This document shows positions 25,901-48,116 of a stretch of DNA of 64,000 bases, one piece after another. Both the position numbers and the translations under genes were made by a program. How positions within the stretch are numbered: the first letter of the stretch is position 1; the number at the start of each line of letters is the position of its first letter. A model generated the notes under the pieces. It saw only the letters and a program-made list of their open reading frames with translations, was not told the DNA's origin and made no database searches. This DNA comes from Pogonophryne albipinna (taxonomy: Eukaryota; Chordata; Actinopteri; Perciformes; Artedidraconidae), in NCBI GenBank assembly GCA_028583405.1, contig CM053243.1, positions 30,121,632 through 30,185,631 of the forward strand, read 5' to 3'.

Positions 25901-28588
25901 AGCAATGACCTTGGATGCTAGGTAAAAAAAACAACAGTTCAATTCAGATTTGGCGTTTCATTGCCTCTGTAGTTCAACAACAACAAACTGGACCTCCTTT
26001 AAGGCGTCATTGAACCTTTGTTTAACGCTGGCCCCACAAACAACATTAATCTATCTCCTGCCCAGCTGTGCACAGTGTGAGGCGGAGCTGGCAGGAGAAG
26101 AAGGAGGTGGACTCAATACCCTGCGGGCTGGTCTGAAGCCAGCCAGCTGGTGTCATTGGAGCTCTCCTGACTTGGATCGCAAAGGTGATTGCTCAGTCGG
26201 GGCCGAGGATTGGGATAATAGCGTAGTGTCTTAAACACAGCTTTTAACTGGAGTCATTTTATCAGCAGGGTGCTTTTAGAAACAGTCTCTGGACACATTG
26301 TTAAGGGAACACTTTCCCATGGCTCAAAATCCCTCTCAAAACTGCGCCTTTCTATAGCTATATCTGACCTTTCTAATTAGACCCATCATACTAGCGTTGG
26401 GAGTGGAAGAGGAAAGTAATTCAGTGGAGAGCCAGGTAGTGTCACATATTTTCCCTTCAGGGAGAACATGGGGGCAGGAAGCCATTATGCCTGTCTAGGT
26501 CAGGCCGGCAGACATTTTAAAAAACATCACTCCTCCAAAAGTGTGAAAGCGTCTGTGCCTACAGGTACAAAAACCCCAAGTCTAACACCAGGGAAATTTT
26601 TGAAGTTTAACTCTTTGTGAGGACAAACACTATGTGTGAATTAGTCATGAAGTTAAGAATGCAGCGCCAAAACACCATGCCGTGTTTGGCCACAGTGGCA
26701 CACTTCTTCTTGTATTTACATAGCAACTGGAAAAGCTATTTCCTCTATTGAGAGACCAAAAGCAACATGAACAAAATAAACAGGCCTTTCAGTCGATCCT
26801 GTGGGAATTGTTTTCCTTTTACCAACCACCACATGGATTTTAACATAAAAAGGTCAGAGCCAGGATTTTTTCACCAAATAAAAAGAGTGTATTTGCCTGC
26901 TGCCTTAATCTTATGCAAAGCCCTGAATAAGATATAGGAGTGGGGGTAACAGGGAGGGAGGTTATCAGTGCTAAAGAGTGATCTGGGAAATGCAAGGAAC
27001 AAGTGGGCATCTCTCTTTTTCAATAATATAAAATGAGTCTATATACAGAAAAGTGAATGTTACATGACATCCTCAGTGATGGCAGAATGATTAACGATGG
27101 ACATCAATTATTTCTAATCCTCCTGCATGGACGTAGCCCCCGCTTGCGCAGTCAAGTTTTTTTCAGGAATCCAGTCTGCTCCATTCACCTCCGTCACATC
27201 CTTCACATCGAGCCCCCATCTCTTGTCTCATGAAAGGTAGTCCATTACTGCATATTAGCAGCAGAGTGAGGCAGGGAGATAAGAGAGGCTCCTGATCAAA
27301 CACACAGACAAATCGGCAGTGACAGAAACACACATTTGTTGCTCGGCGTTTAGCTTTGATCTCTGACTCTGCCAAGAGCCAAAGAGAGAGGCAAGTCTCA
27401 GCCTTTGAACTGAGGCTTTTCACAGGGGGTCTCTCTCTTTTCCGTGTGTATACTCTACATACTCATCGTTTGCAATCTCGCTCCATGACTGGTAGTGCTT
27501 ACATATTGAGCAGGACAGAAGGGTGATGGATACAGTAGAGGGCGGAGCAGAATATCCACATCACTAACAGAGAACATGACACCATTGATGTTGATGCTGA
27601 TTATTTGAGACTCTGGGCCTCTGGTGGGATTACAGAGGCCTTTAATAGTGAAAGGTTGGCTCAAGGTTTAACAGCGGTATCCTCATAAAACCTGCATACA
27701 CTCCTAAATCACAGCGGACCCAACAGTGGTATCAACAAGTTGTGATTATCCTTCAATTGTATGCGATCAGGGAGCCTGTTGACACACATATAAAGTTTCG
27801 ATTAGCTCTGATAATCTTACGATCTCTGATTTGCTTTGATAACACTCTTTACTTTGTTTGTTTCCTTGCAATCATGCATTCACAAACACACAGACACACA
27901 CATGAGGTAAAGTGAGATTGTATTTGCAGCATAGTAATAACAGATAAGTGGCTGCTGTGTGTCTAAGCTGTCATCCATGGATCATCTCATTTCCTGACCG
28001 GGGCGGCCCCGGCCCCCTGTGTGTTATTACAAACAGCCCAGATCATGTGACAGGGGAGGGAGATTACTGAAGAAACTAATTGAGGCTTCTCTGTGTGTTC
28101 TCTGCTGGAGAACAGTGGGGTGACTGTTTGGCCAGGCGGCCTGATACTCGAGCCTCCCGTGTCCCCTGAAACCACAAAATGGCCATTACAAACAATGACC
28201 CTGTCAAAGCCAACAGACCTGGCCAGCCCGCAGTGAACCAGATCGCTCTTTTGAAGTTTGGGGATTCCCCTTACCCTGACAGGGGCGTATGGGTATGGGA
28301 TTAGTAGTGCACCCATACACCTGGCTCAACATGTCATCTGATTGGTTAGCTCTATCATTAGATTGTGAACGTTCTGCCTGATAACGTGTGAATGAAACAT
28401 TAACCACAAAGAAAAATGTTATGTATCCTGCAATTTCACTCCCATATGTTAAGTCAACCTTGAATACACCGTTCTCGCCTGCTTCAGATCCCCCCTGCCT
28501 TGGCCCAGCTACATTATTGATAGCACATGTAGCTCTTGCTGCCGTGTACAACAACTGCCCGGGTCGAAGCATCATCAGCCTTGGCGCT
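22940..28588. other. 5.6 kb of unique noncoding DNA
   Basis: No gene or complete transposon is recognised. AT-rich stretches (24900-25700) alternate with blocks of moderate GC (26050-26230). Frames up to about 120 codons near 24233-24604 and 28204-28575 carry no domain and no splice-site pattern I could trust. Confidence 0.45.
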
Positions 28589-28795
28589 GTACATTACATT
28601 ACATGTCACTTGTTAGATGCTTTTATCCAAAGCGACTTACATACATTCAGTACTGTGGGCAATCCCCACAGGAACAAATTTGGGGTGAAGTGTCTTGTCC
28701 AAGGACACAGCGGAATGTTGACTGCAGCGGGATACGAACCAGTGCCCCCGTGATCCGAAAATCAGCGTAATAACCACTGAGCCACAATCTCCCTA
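28589..28795 (-). mobile_element. tRNA-derived SINE, near full length
   Basis: On the minus strand the head contains TGTGGCTCAGTGGTTATTACG (A-box-like) and a B-box-like GGTTCGTATCC. Then come the body (GTCCTTGGACAAGACACTTC) and the tail GTAAGTCGCTTTGGATAAAAG, with two to three ATGTA units at the very end. It is the better preserved of two copies (other at 12009-12177). The tail motif is that of SINEs mobilised by L2-type LINEs. It is not a functional tRNA gene: the acceptor and anticodon arms do not fold as a cloverleaf. Confidence 0.85.
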
Positions 28796-31700
28796 TGTAC
28801 CATTAAGTGTTATTGTTACCTACAGTACAATGGAGCTGAAGAGAGGCCACCAGCAGCAGCCAGAGCCCACTGGTGCTCACATAGAAACAACTGTCACAAA
28901 GCATTTGCAATGAGGGGAGCAGTATGGCTGTCAAACAGAGCTATTATTATGACACAGCCCTGGGTCAGGCTAGGGCTCCAGGGTGAAGCTTAGTGATCCT
29001 GTGTCATCACTTTCAGCCCCACTTTTCCATATAACAGCATATACTGTAAGGCCTTAGCGGAGAGAATCGCATTAGGAGCTGGACACAATCTCTTTTGACA
29101 GGATGATATACACGTTGAACTATGAAAAAGAAAACTCACGCATACCAGAAAACAGCTCTGTGTTTATTAAGAGCCAAGGAAATGTATGCATGCACACAAC
29201 CTCCTTTTTTAACATTTACACAGTGACCCCCAATTCCCACTGCCCTCACATGACATAAACAGTCACATATACACGGGCAATTATGCGCGCAATCTCAAAC
29301 ACACTTCTAACCAGAGAAGATCCAGGCCCTGGCAAGTGAAGCAGACAGTGGGGGATGAGGTTGTGGAAGGAGCAAGGGATCGTATTTCGTCTCAGGATAT
29401 GGTCCCTGTGTTTTTATTTGCAGTCGGCCCCAGGCCCGGCCCAGTTCCAGCCTAGTGCCAGTGCCAAGGCTAGCACAGGCGCCGGAGCTGGCTGGACAGG
29501 TCTGATAGCACTTTAACAAGTGGAATCTGAGAGCCACTCTGCTTTTAAAGCTTGGCTACTTCTGCTGCATCTCAAATGACATCCTCTTGCCACCAATAAA
29601 GCAATAATCTTGACCACTCCTGTGTCAAGTGTCTCCCTGGTCATAAGTAATGCACTATGTGTGAGACTGGGAGATTTGATCTAGGCTCATGTGAGTGATC
29701 GCCCTTCTTGGACGGGATTCCGGGGTTCGTCGGAGTGGAAATGGTGATTGATCTGTTACAGCGCTTGCAGGGTAGTTGACCATTGAATGGTGGTGTCAAA
29801 GTAGGAACAACCAAGTCTTCAAGACTAGACTGCAGGTCTTCTAGGAATCCTAGCTTGACTCAGTGGCTTTTATTTGGTGGTTGCTTGAAATCGACAATTC
29901 AGAATTTAAAAACCCAAATTGAAAACTGATACAAATTTCAAGCTACTTTTAACACTACAAACCACAACATTTTGCCTAAGGTTTGAGCTGTTTCTGCGCA
30001 CCGGATACCATTTCCACCAAGAGGCTCTCTTTCTAGCATTTCTGCTGTGACTTTCCCAGATTAATATCATTAAAACAATTATCCCGTCAACATACAGTAT
30101 ATTGTGATTTTCTGAGCAGATATATGCTCATTTTCTCTACCCACAGTGGCTCTCCAGCCCACAGAAAGGCTGATGATTATGCAAGATGAAAGATCCGTTC
30201 AGTGAAGCGAATAGCAGTGGATCTGTAACATGAAGCTGTGAGTGTCCATGCCAGTGTGACCAACAACTAATCACTGACAACTAGTATGTCTATCCGCCAC
30301 CACCCTTCCCAAATACTCAACGCAACTAGGGTTCCATACACTCATGTTTATTAAGATTACACTACACATATTGAGAGTAGAGCCCGTACAGTACACCACA
30401 GTTAAGGAATATTCAAATTAGCTGTTGTTGAACATTTTTCAAGAGACAGAATGTTTTCTTGGAAAATTGTCAAAATTGATCCAGTTGACGCTGAGATATC
30501 CTGAATGCAACTTATTTCATGAGACCCTCCCTGCTTAGTAAGCACACATATTTCAAAATCCACACACTTAGTTTGTAATATATGATTGCTGCTTTTATTT
30601 ATTTGATTGATGTGATGAACATAATATACAATTACGTTCTTAAAGGCATCACACAGCTTTTTTGCATGCAATAACTTCCTTACCTTGAAAAAAATTGGCA
30701 GCACTCCTATAACCTTGTGCACTCTAGATCAGTTTCAATAAATGCCAGTGGTGCTCCACCCAGCAATATTTCACAACAAAATGTCCACCCCCTCTTTACA
30801 TGTTAGTCACACAATTCTGTCCAGTATTTCCAGACAGAGTCTAAACTTTAAAGCTGCATGGTTGCTCAAGTTGGAGGCCATGAACAGAGGAAACGGCAGG
30901 GATAATCCCTGCATATGACTTGCCTGTGTTGTAAGACACCCACATACTCTATCTCACGCACAGACTCTGTGCCATGCAGGCTTGCCTTTCAAAAGCATCA
31001 GCTAAAAATAACCAGCACTGACAACATGTGGCTATGACACCACTTAAGTCACCATCCATTAGCCAATCCATCCAAACCTTCAGAGCTAATTGGCGAATCA
31101 AATAATCAGAGTTAAGAGGCTCGAAAAGCCACATCCACCTGAATCGTGGATAATGTTACTCTCTTACAGCAACATTAATGCACCGCTCCCTATTCCTGAC
31201 CCCTACCATTGTTCCCAAAGGCACTTTCATTATCCCATCAATGTGATGTGAATGGCTTGGTGTTTTACACAGACTGGACGTTTTAAAACTAACATGCTCG
31301 TTGATGGGGTGAATAGGAGATAGAGGCAATTAGAGCAAATTCACAGGTACACTTCTGTTTCATTAAGGAATTATCACTGTCATTGCCCGCTCAGCAGCGC
31401 CATACAAATAATCACACCCAATTATGAGAAATATTGTGTTGAAGCTAGTTAGCATGCCACAGTGTTGTGAAGTGAATTTGTTTATTTACAGCTGGCTGGC
31501 TTTTGATTACTCAACATTTGACAAGAACAAATTCACAGTCATGCCAATTTTCTTCTGAAGCATCCAGCGTGATGAAGACAACAGGGCTTTGATGGATACT
31601 CTCGGGGGAATGATCATGTCAGCCAGAACTCTCGTTAAAAGACACATACCACTTCTCTTGAACATATTGGATTAGCTTTGTAAATGACTTGCAGTCCTAG

Positions 31701-32347
31701 AGGAGTTGCCTTCAGGATACAGAAAAACTTGACTTGCAAATGGAAGTAAGATTGTGATTTCATCTTCCCATGCAATTATGGTGACTTGTGTATCTCCTTG
31801 CTGTTGACTTTTAGGAAATCTGGCACCAATACCAAATCCATAACTGTTGTATAATGCTGAAAACATATTATCCAGTGAAGGAGAGGCAAAACTAGCTGCT
31901 TTAATGGAAGAATCATACAGCCTTGATGTATTATGACCAAACAGCATATGAATCAGGCAGGGAAATAGAGAGTGAATTAGCATCGGGACAGGTCTCCTCC
32001 CCCAGCCATCCGCCATCCTCCCATCATTCATTTTGATGATTAATGGCTGCTCTTTATGCCCTGACTTGATATTTCAGACTCATGTGAGGTGTGGATCATT
32101 AGGGAAAGCTTTTACCATTAATAAGCAGACGTTGTTTACAAGACTAATACTCCAAAAGGCAATGAGGTTGAAGCATTTAGAGCAGGACATTCATCTTCCC
32201 CACACCAGTAAATATCACCCAGATGCTATTGATATTTACTGGGCTATGGCAAAAATAGTGGACAGACTTCATCATGTATACTGAAGTTTGGGAACGAAGG
32301 AATGAGGGAAGGCTAATGATTGAAAAAGTCCAGGTCCAAAGAATGAA
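28796..32347. other. unique noncoding DNA
   Basis: No gene is recognised. Minus-strand frames at 30402-30722 and 31672-32031 (106 and 119 codons) have no domain and no flanking splice context. A TAAT-rich block at 31040-31480 is listed separately. Confidence 0.45.
31040..31480. promoter_or_regulatory. candidate conserved noncoding block (speculative)
   Basis: High-complexity, repeat-free sequence with a concentration of AT-core motifs of homeodomain type: CATTAGCC near 31057, GCTAATTGG near 31085, CAATTAGAGC near 31327, CATTAAGGAATTATC near 31361 and CAATTATGAG near 31420. This is pattern recognition only. Conservation across fish would be needed to support it. Confidence 0.15.
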
Positions 32348-32378
32348 TGAAATTGAGTTTGACACCCCTGGTTTAGAC
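32348..32378. mobile_element. solo end of a hAT element
   Basis: The 23 bp ending TTGAGTTTGACACCCCTG (32348-32370) is an exact inverse match to the first 23 bp of the complete hAT element at 46515. It is followed by GTTTAGAC, which fits the nnnTAnnn pattern seen at the other hAT insertions. No left end with the same 8 bp was found upstream, so this is a truncated remnant. Confidence 0.65.
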
Positions 32379-34937
32379 AAACCAACGAGAAATACTTGAA
32401 AAAACTGAAATCACTGAACCAAAGCTACGTTTGAAGTAAGGTGTGACCCAGGATTGGGTTGTTTGCTCAGGGGTTTGTCTTTGGCCAATAATATCCAACC
32501 AGAGTTAAACATTGTTATCAGCTCGCTAAGATACAAGAGAAAATGGCAAATTGTTGAGTTGCCTCATAAGTATCCACACTTGTAACCACATGAAAACATA
32601 AGCATTGATGCTACATACAATTATTTTATCCAGAGATTCTCCCACAATATGATTATCAACATAAACTTGAAAATATGGGGACAAATTGGGAGAAGGAAAA
32701 CTGAATACAAATCTAAGGCATGACAACATTCTGTCAAATGTCGACATCCAACTTTTCCTTTATGTCAATTATATTTTAAAGATATAGCAACTACTGCCTG
32801 GTTTATGTTCTCTGGCAATGTTCATTTTTCAATGATGGAAGAGAGTGCAGGCCGGTTGTAGGGAAGTGACTAGGTGCACAACAAGTTTCCCTATCAGTAA
32901 GAATGTTGAGTGCCAAAAGATAACCATAAAAACATGAATCCTTTTTTAATTGCTATACAAGCAGATGTTGTATTGCAAGTGCGGATATAATACAGACATG
33001 AAAAGGATTAAGCTATGAATGAATCTTTGGCTGATTTACATTATGGGAGAGACTTTAACTTGCAACATTTTGTCATCATCTTGATTTAAAAATATTTAGG
33101 GTGCATTACATTTATTCAGGGTTCAATGAATGTTTGGATGGTTTGGAAACATAATTTCTATGATGTGCCTTTCACAGTCAACAGATCTCAAACAGATTAA
33201 ACACTTATGAGATGTTCTCTATCCCGATCATGGAAATCACCAAAAGAGGGATCAGCTTTTAATTAATGGTGTTCCATCCCTTCAGTAAAGTTTCAGAGAC
33301 AGATATATGCCAAAGAAGAACATGAAAGCTCTTTTGGTCGCCCATATCGGTTAACTCCTTTAATTTATCACCCATCTTTATATGCACAGTCCTAAAGACC
33401 CAAAAACAAACACATTCACACAAACTACGCCATATGCTGAGTGATGCTGGCACTAATTAAAAGCTCTTGGTGAAAGGTTAGGGTAAGCAGATGCATCACT
33501 TGACCTATTCCAAACATCATCATAACATAACAACAAAAAGGGAGTGTAGGTAAACAGACAGCAACCTTAACATGATCTGGGGGAAACATGGGTGAGATGG
33601 GGGCACTGCTAATGAAGATCTGGGTAATGACAAAGATTTAGTACAGACATGTCCAGATGTACCTTGACACAGCACTAGCAAAGTATATTCACAAAAAGCC
33701 ATTTATGCATATTGTGATACTCCAGTCATTCAGAGATCACTGCTCCCATGTAAGAGGAGGAGTCTTCAAGACTAGGGAAAAAGAAAACACAGCCTTCAGG
33801 CTCCCACAAGACACATATCTCCTCTATGTCTGTAACTGTGTTAAATTGCAATTATGTCCTTGTTCATGCTGTAATAGAGCAGGGCATAGGGAAGAGTGGG
33901 GGATGGACGCTGAGGTTGGGGGATGTGAGGAGAGACCACAGAGGTGAAGAGCTGTGCAGGGACTCAGTTTCCTAAAATTATTGTAGAACCTAGAAGGAGA
34001 CGAAAGCCTTAATTCCCGTTATCCAAAAGCTGAAATTGTCGATGCCTGATGACAGCAGAGATGTGTCTTGCCACCCTATGGATTATCAAGTTTAGCTTTT
34101 AGTCCGCGCCTCCATTCCTCTGACCCAACCAGGGAAGAGAGTGGCTTAACTTGTCATCCCTTTAGAGAGCAGTGTAATTAACAGACTCTGATGAGCAGCT
34201 CAATCTCCTCAGACAGGAGGAGATTGGCCTGGTTCTGCAGAAGAGGTGCAGAGTGTGAGTATGTGTGTTTGAGACAGAGTAAAAGAGGAGAAAAGAAAGA
34301 GAGAGACACCTGGCAAATATGTGGAGCATCCCGCATGCTGACTCGTCCTTGAATGCAATCTTGTGGGTTTTCCTCTGATTTATCCTGTATGTGTGATGGA
34401 TTTACTGGGTTTAGTTATCATTAAACTAATAATCCTACTTTTCAGATCGGATTCAATTGAATTTAAAATTGTGTCAGGAAAACCTCAGATATCTCCCAGC
34501 AAAGTTTACCAGTGCTTCTTTAACACATTTTCAAATACATCTGACAAATCTGCAAGGAACGATATATAATATATCAATAATGTATAACTGAGTGATAGAG
34601 AAGTATGGGGGAGGGTCATCATCAGGACGTTATTGCTGCCAAAGAGCAGTGCAACACTTCCTCTGGTGTCCCCTGAGGATAAATATTTGAATCAGATTAG
34701 CTGTGTTATTTTTGTCTCTGATCGGTGACGTTGGCTCTCAGCGTCAGGGGAGACGCTTTTGCATACAAGAACAGCGTTTAATCCAAAGAGGTATATTTCA
34801 AAACACCAGTAGTGACGTGGTGCTAAAGCAATTCATAATTGATGGTTACACAAGGCATACTGTAGTTCCAACGTGCATATGGTGACGGCACAATTTTAGA
34901 AGTTTTCAAAACATGCCTAGTGTGCTGTATGTATGCC
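32379..34937. other. unique noncoding DNA
   Basis: No gene or mobile element is recognised. Confidence 0.4.
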
Positions 34938-35401
34938 TTAAAGGTGGGGTAGGTAAGTTTCAGAAACCGGCTCGAGATACGCTTTTTGTTATATTCCATG
35001 GAATGCTCTTAACATCCCGATAGCAATGAATATCTGAAGTGCTTTGACAAAAAATCCATAAAAAAATGTCATCTGTGGAAGCCGTAGTGCTCTAAAAAGT
35101 ACAACCAATCCCAATTGGATTGCCGCGCTGTCTGTCAGCCTTCCATCTCGTGCACGCACAAATGTATCTCGTGCCCTCATTGGGCGTGCCCTCATTGGGC
35201 GTGCATTGCAGCAGTACTTCAATGACTCGCCAGCAACAGGCGGCCACTTTCACCAGTCTGACGTCATGTGCGCGTTCATGTGTGTTGGAGGAGGTGCTCT
35301 GTAAGGAAGTCTGAAGGAAGGGGCGGATTCTTTTCGGCTGTGTACTTTCAAATTTTAGTGCACTCGAGCCGGTTTCTGAAACTTACCTACCCCACCTTTA
35401 A
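34938..35401. mobile_element. TTAA-flanked MITE, 456 bp
   Basis: Perfect 35-bp terminal inverted repeats start AGGTGGGGTAGGTAAGTTTC and end in CTCGAG, at 34942-34976 and 35363-35397. Both are flanked by TTAA (34938-34941 and 35398-35401). TTAA duplications are the hallmark of piggyBac and Kolobok transposons; which one cannot be settled without a transposase. The interior is GC-rich with a 15-bp tandem repeat. The perfect arms suggest a fairly recent insertion. Confidence 0.9.
35171..35204. repeat. 15-bp tandem duplication inside the TTAA MITE
   Basis: GTGCCCTCATTGGGC occurs at 35171-35185 and again at 35186-35200, and a third copy starts (GTGC) before diverging. Confidence 0.9.
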
Positions 35402-46506
<11,105 letters not shown>

Positions 46507-47080
46507 CCTTAAACCAGGGGTGTCAAACTCAATTTCATCACGGGCCACATCAGCATTATGGTTGCACTCAAAGGGCCGGTTGTAACTTTAAGACTATATA
46601 AAAAGACATATATAAATATATCATATATATAAAATAATGTATTATATTACATTATTTCCTCTGCATTGGATTATTATGGGATAGGGTAATAACTTCATAA
46701 TTAACCTCACCTGAAAGCAGAAGTCTAGGGCAAATAATTGCAAGTCTCTTCAGTGAGAATGTTACAAAATGATTTAAAAAGAGAAGCCAAGTTCTGGAGA
46801 AAAAATATTTTCGAAATAAAAAGTAACATTTTGAAAAAAAAATCTAATTCTGAGAAAAGTGAATATTTTGAAGAAAAAAAAGGCAAATTCTGAGAAAAAA
46901 AGTCTAATTTGAGATGCATTGTGGGACATGTAGTTTATGGGCAACGTGCTTCTGTAAAGTAGCATGTAACCGTATAATAAACATATTATATTCTTTGCAC
47001 GCTCTTGTGGGGCCACAGAAAATGAAGTCGCGGGCCGGATGTGGCCCCCGGGCCTTGAGTTTGACACCCCTGCCTTAAAC
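46507..47080. mobile_element. hAT-superfamily transposon, 558 bp, non-autonomous
   Basis: The element spans 46515-47072 with ends CAGGGGTGTCAAACTCAA and its inverse, flanked by a perfect 8-bp duplication CCTTAAAC (46507-46514 and 47073-47080). Subterminal GGGCCACATCAGC and GGGCCGGATGTGGCC blocks are GC-rich, the typical layout of short hAT derivatives. The interior (46740-46915) holds a degenerate A-rich tandem of TTCTGAGAAAAAA-type units. No transposase remains. The duplication again has a central TA, matching the Buster-type preference. Confidence 0.95.
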
Positions 47081-47510
47081 GGACTCACACAATCTAATTT
47101 GCCATCTCTTGCTGTTTCTGCCTTACACACGCATGCAAATGTATTCACACATACAGGGGCATGATAGAATGGCACTCCTTTTCCCACACCTTGTTTTTGT
47201 TTTTCATTCAGCCATAGTTACAGATTAACGTCCTATGTTAGTGTTTTTAAACTGGCATCACAAACTAGCGTCAAGAAACACCAAATCCCAACAACAATCC
47301 GCAGACACAAAACTGCAGGAAGCCGGTTACCTCACCACACTGTTGGACAACAACATTGGCTAGTTTTGTTTGAGAATGTGTTTTTGTGAACAGCAAGCTG
47401 ACCCTGGATCTGTGTCCTATACCCAGAGGGGAGCTGATGGATGGGATGAGTGGTAGACCACTTGGCTAAACTTGAAAGCCCTCTTTCTTGGACCCCGGAG
47501 TGTGTGTTTT
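47081..47510. other. unique noncoding DNA
   Basis: Nothing recognised. Confidence 0.4.
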
Positions 47511-47608
47511 ACCTCATTCACACCAACGGTGTTTCAGGGCCGGTTCGGCGCTGGAGCTTGAAAAGCACCGGGTTTTCGTGTTCACACCGCAGCGGAGCAG
47601 CCTCTTAT
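47511..47608. mobile_element. fragment of a related transposon end, directly outside the outer element
   Basis: The first 18 bp, ACCTCATTCACACCAACG, are identical to the start of the outer element's inverted repeat at 47609. The next 80 bp are a diverged, GC-rich version (GGCCGGTTCGGCGCTGGAGC) and end at a TAT junction with the outer element. No matching right end is evident beyond 55152. Confidence 0.6.
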
Positions 47609-47742
47609 ACCTCATTCACACCAACGCAACTCCGGTTCAAGCTCCGTGCTAGAGCTTTTCAGGTTCAGAACCGGTTCTTCGGTTTAGCTCCGGCTCTTTT
47701 CACACAGCCCAGAGTCCGACTGCTTCATAAAGCCAAACTGCG
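47609..47742. repeat. left terminal inverted repeat of the outer transposon
   Basis: Begins ACCTCATTCACACCAACGC and ends AAAGCCAAACTGCG. It pairs with 54963-55152. Confidence 0.9.
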
Positions 47743-47885
47743 TGGAAACCCCTCACAGCTGACACCGACAACGACAACAATGGCCGATTGTGCTCCAGCT
47801 TCCTCTGTACCTCTTCGGAAGACCAGATTCCCAGTAGGTAGCTGGTCTCTTCAGTGGACCACTGCTGCTTGTTAAGTTTCTCCAT
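47700..47885 (-). pseudogene. Myb/SANT-like N-terminal fragment of a transposon DNA-binding protein
   Basis: The minus-strand frame starts MEKLNKQQWSTEETSYLLGI and continues W-S-S-E-E-V-Q-R-K-L-E. The spacing of W-S-x-E-E-T-x-x-L-L-x-I-W is that of the first helices of Myb/SANT-like (MADF-related) domains found in Harbinger-type accessory proteins and in host genes derived from them. About 30 residues in, homology stops: the frame runs into the transposon's own terminal repeat (from about 47742 leftward) and ends at 47700. The remaining helices and any transposase are missing, so this is a deletion derivative. Confidence 0.55.
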
Positions 47886-48025
47886 CGTTGTGTACTAACT
47901 GGATAAAATGCCGGCTTTTTGTTGTTTTTCAGGAGTTGATCCTGCCCCTGCCCCCGCCTCGACATAAGCGTGACGTATGTGGTGCTTTTGCTCTGGCCGG
48001 ACAATTTTTTGGTGCTCAAAATGAA

Positions 48026-48075
48026 CCGGATAAATAGGAAGGAGGCCCCGCAATCTGCTCCCTCTTTTCTTCAGC
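48026..48075 (+). promoter_or_regulatory. left DIRS terminal-repeat remnant with TATA-like box
   Basis: ACCGGATAAATAGGAAGGAG followed by a GCAATCTGCTCCC-type segment and CTTCAGC is an inverse match, with small gaps, to 52576-52636 near the right end. There the same motif reads CCGGTATAAATAGG on the minus strand, an intact TATA box; here one base is lost. It lies about 85 bp upstream of the gag ATG, where the element's promoter is expected. The outer portion of this terminal repeat is missing. Confidence 0.55.
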
Positions 48076-48116
48076 AAACCAGCACAGTTACTGAAGCACA
48101 GCAATTGAGAATCATC

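Noticed and set aside
28720..28795. A tRNA gene on the minus strand
   Set aside because: A- and B-box-like motifs are present but the cloverleaf does not form, and the sequence continues into a SINE body and tail shared with a second copy.
31672..32031. 119-codon minus-strand frame as a gene
   Set aside because: No recognisable domain, no splice or promoter context, AT-rich surroundings. Chance cannot be excluded.
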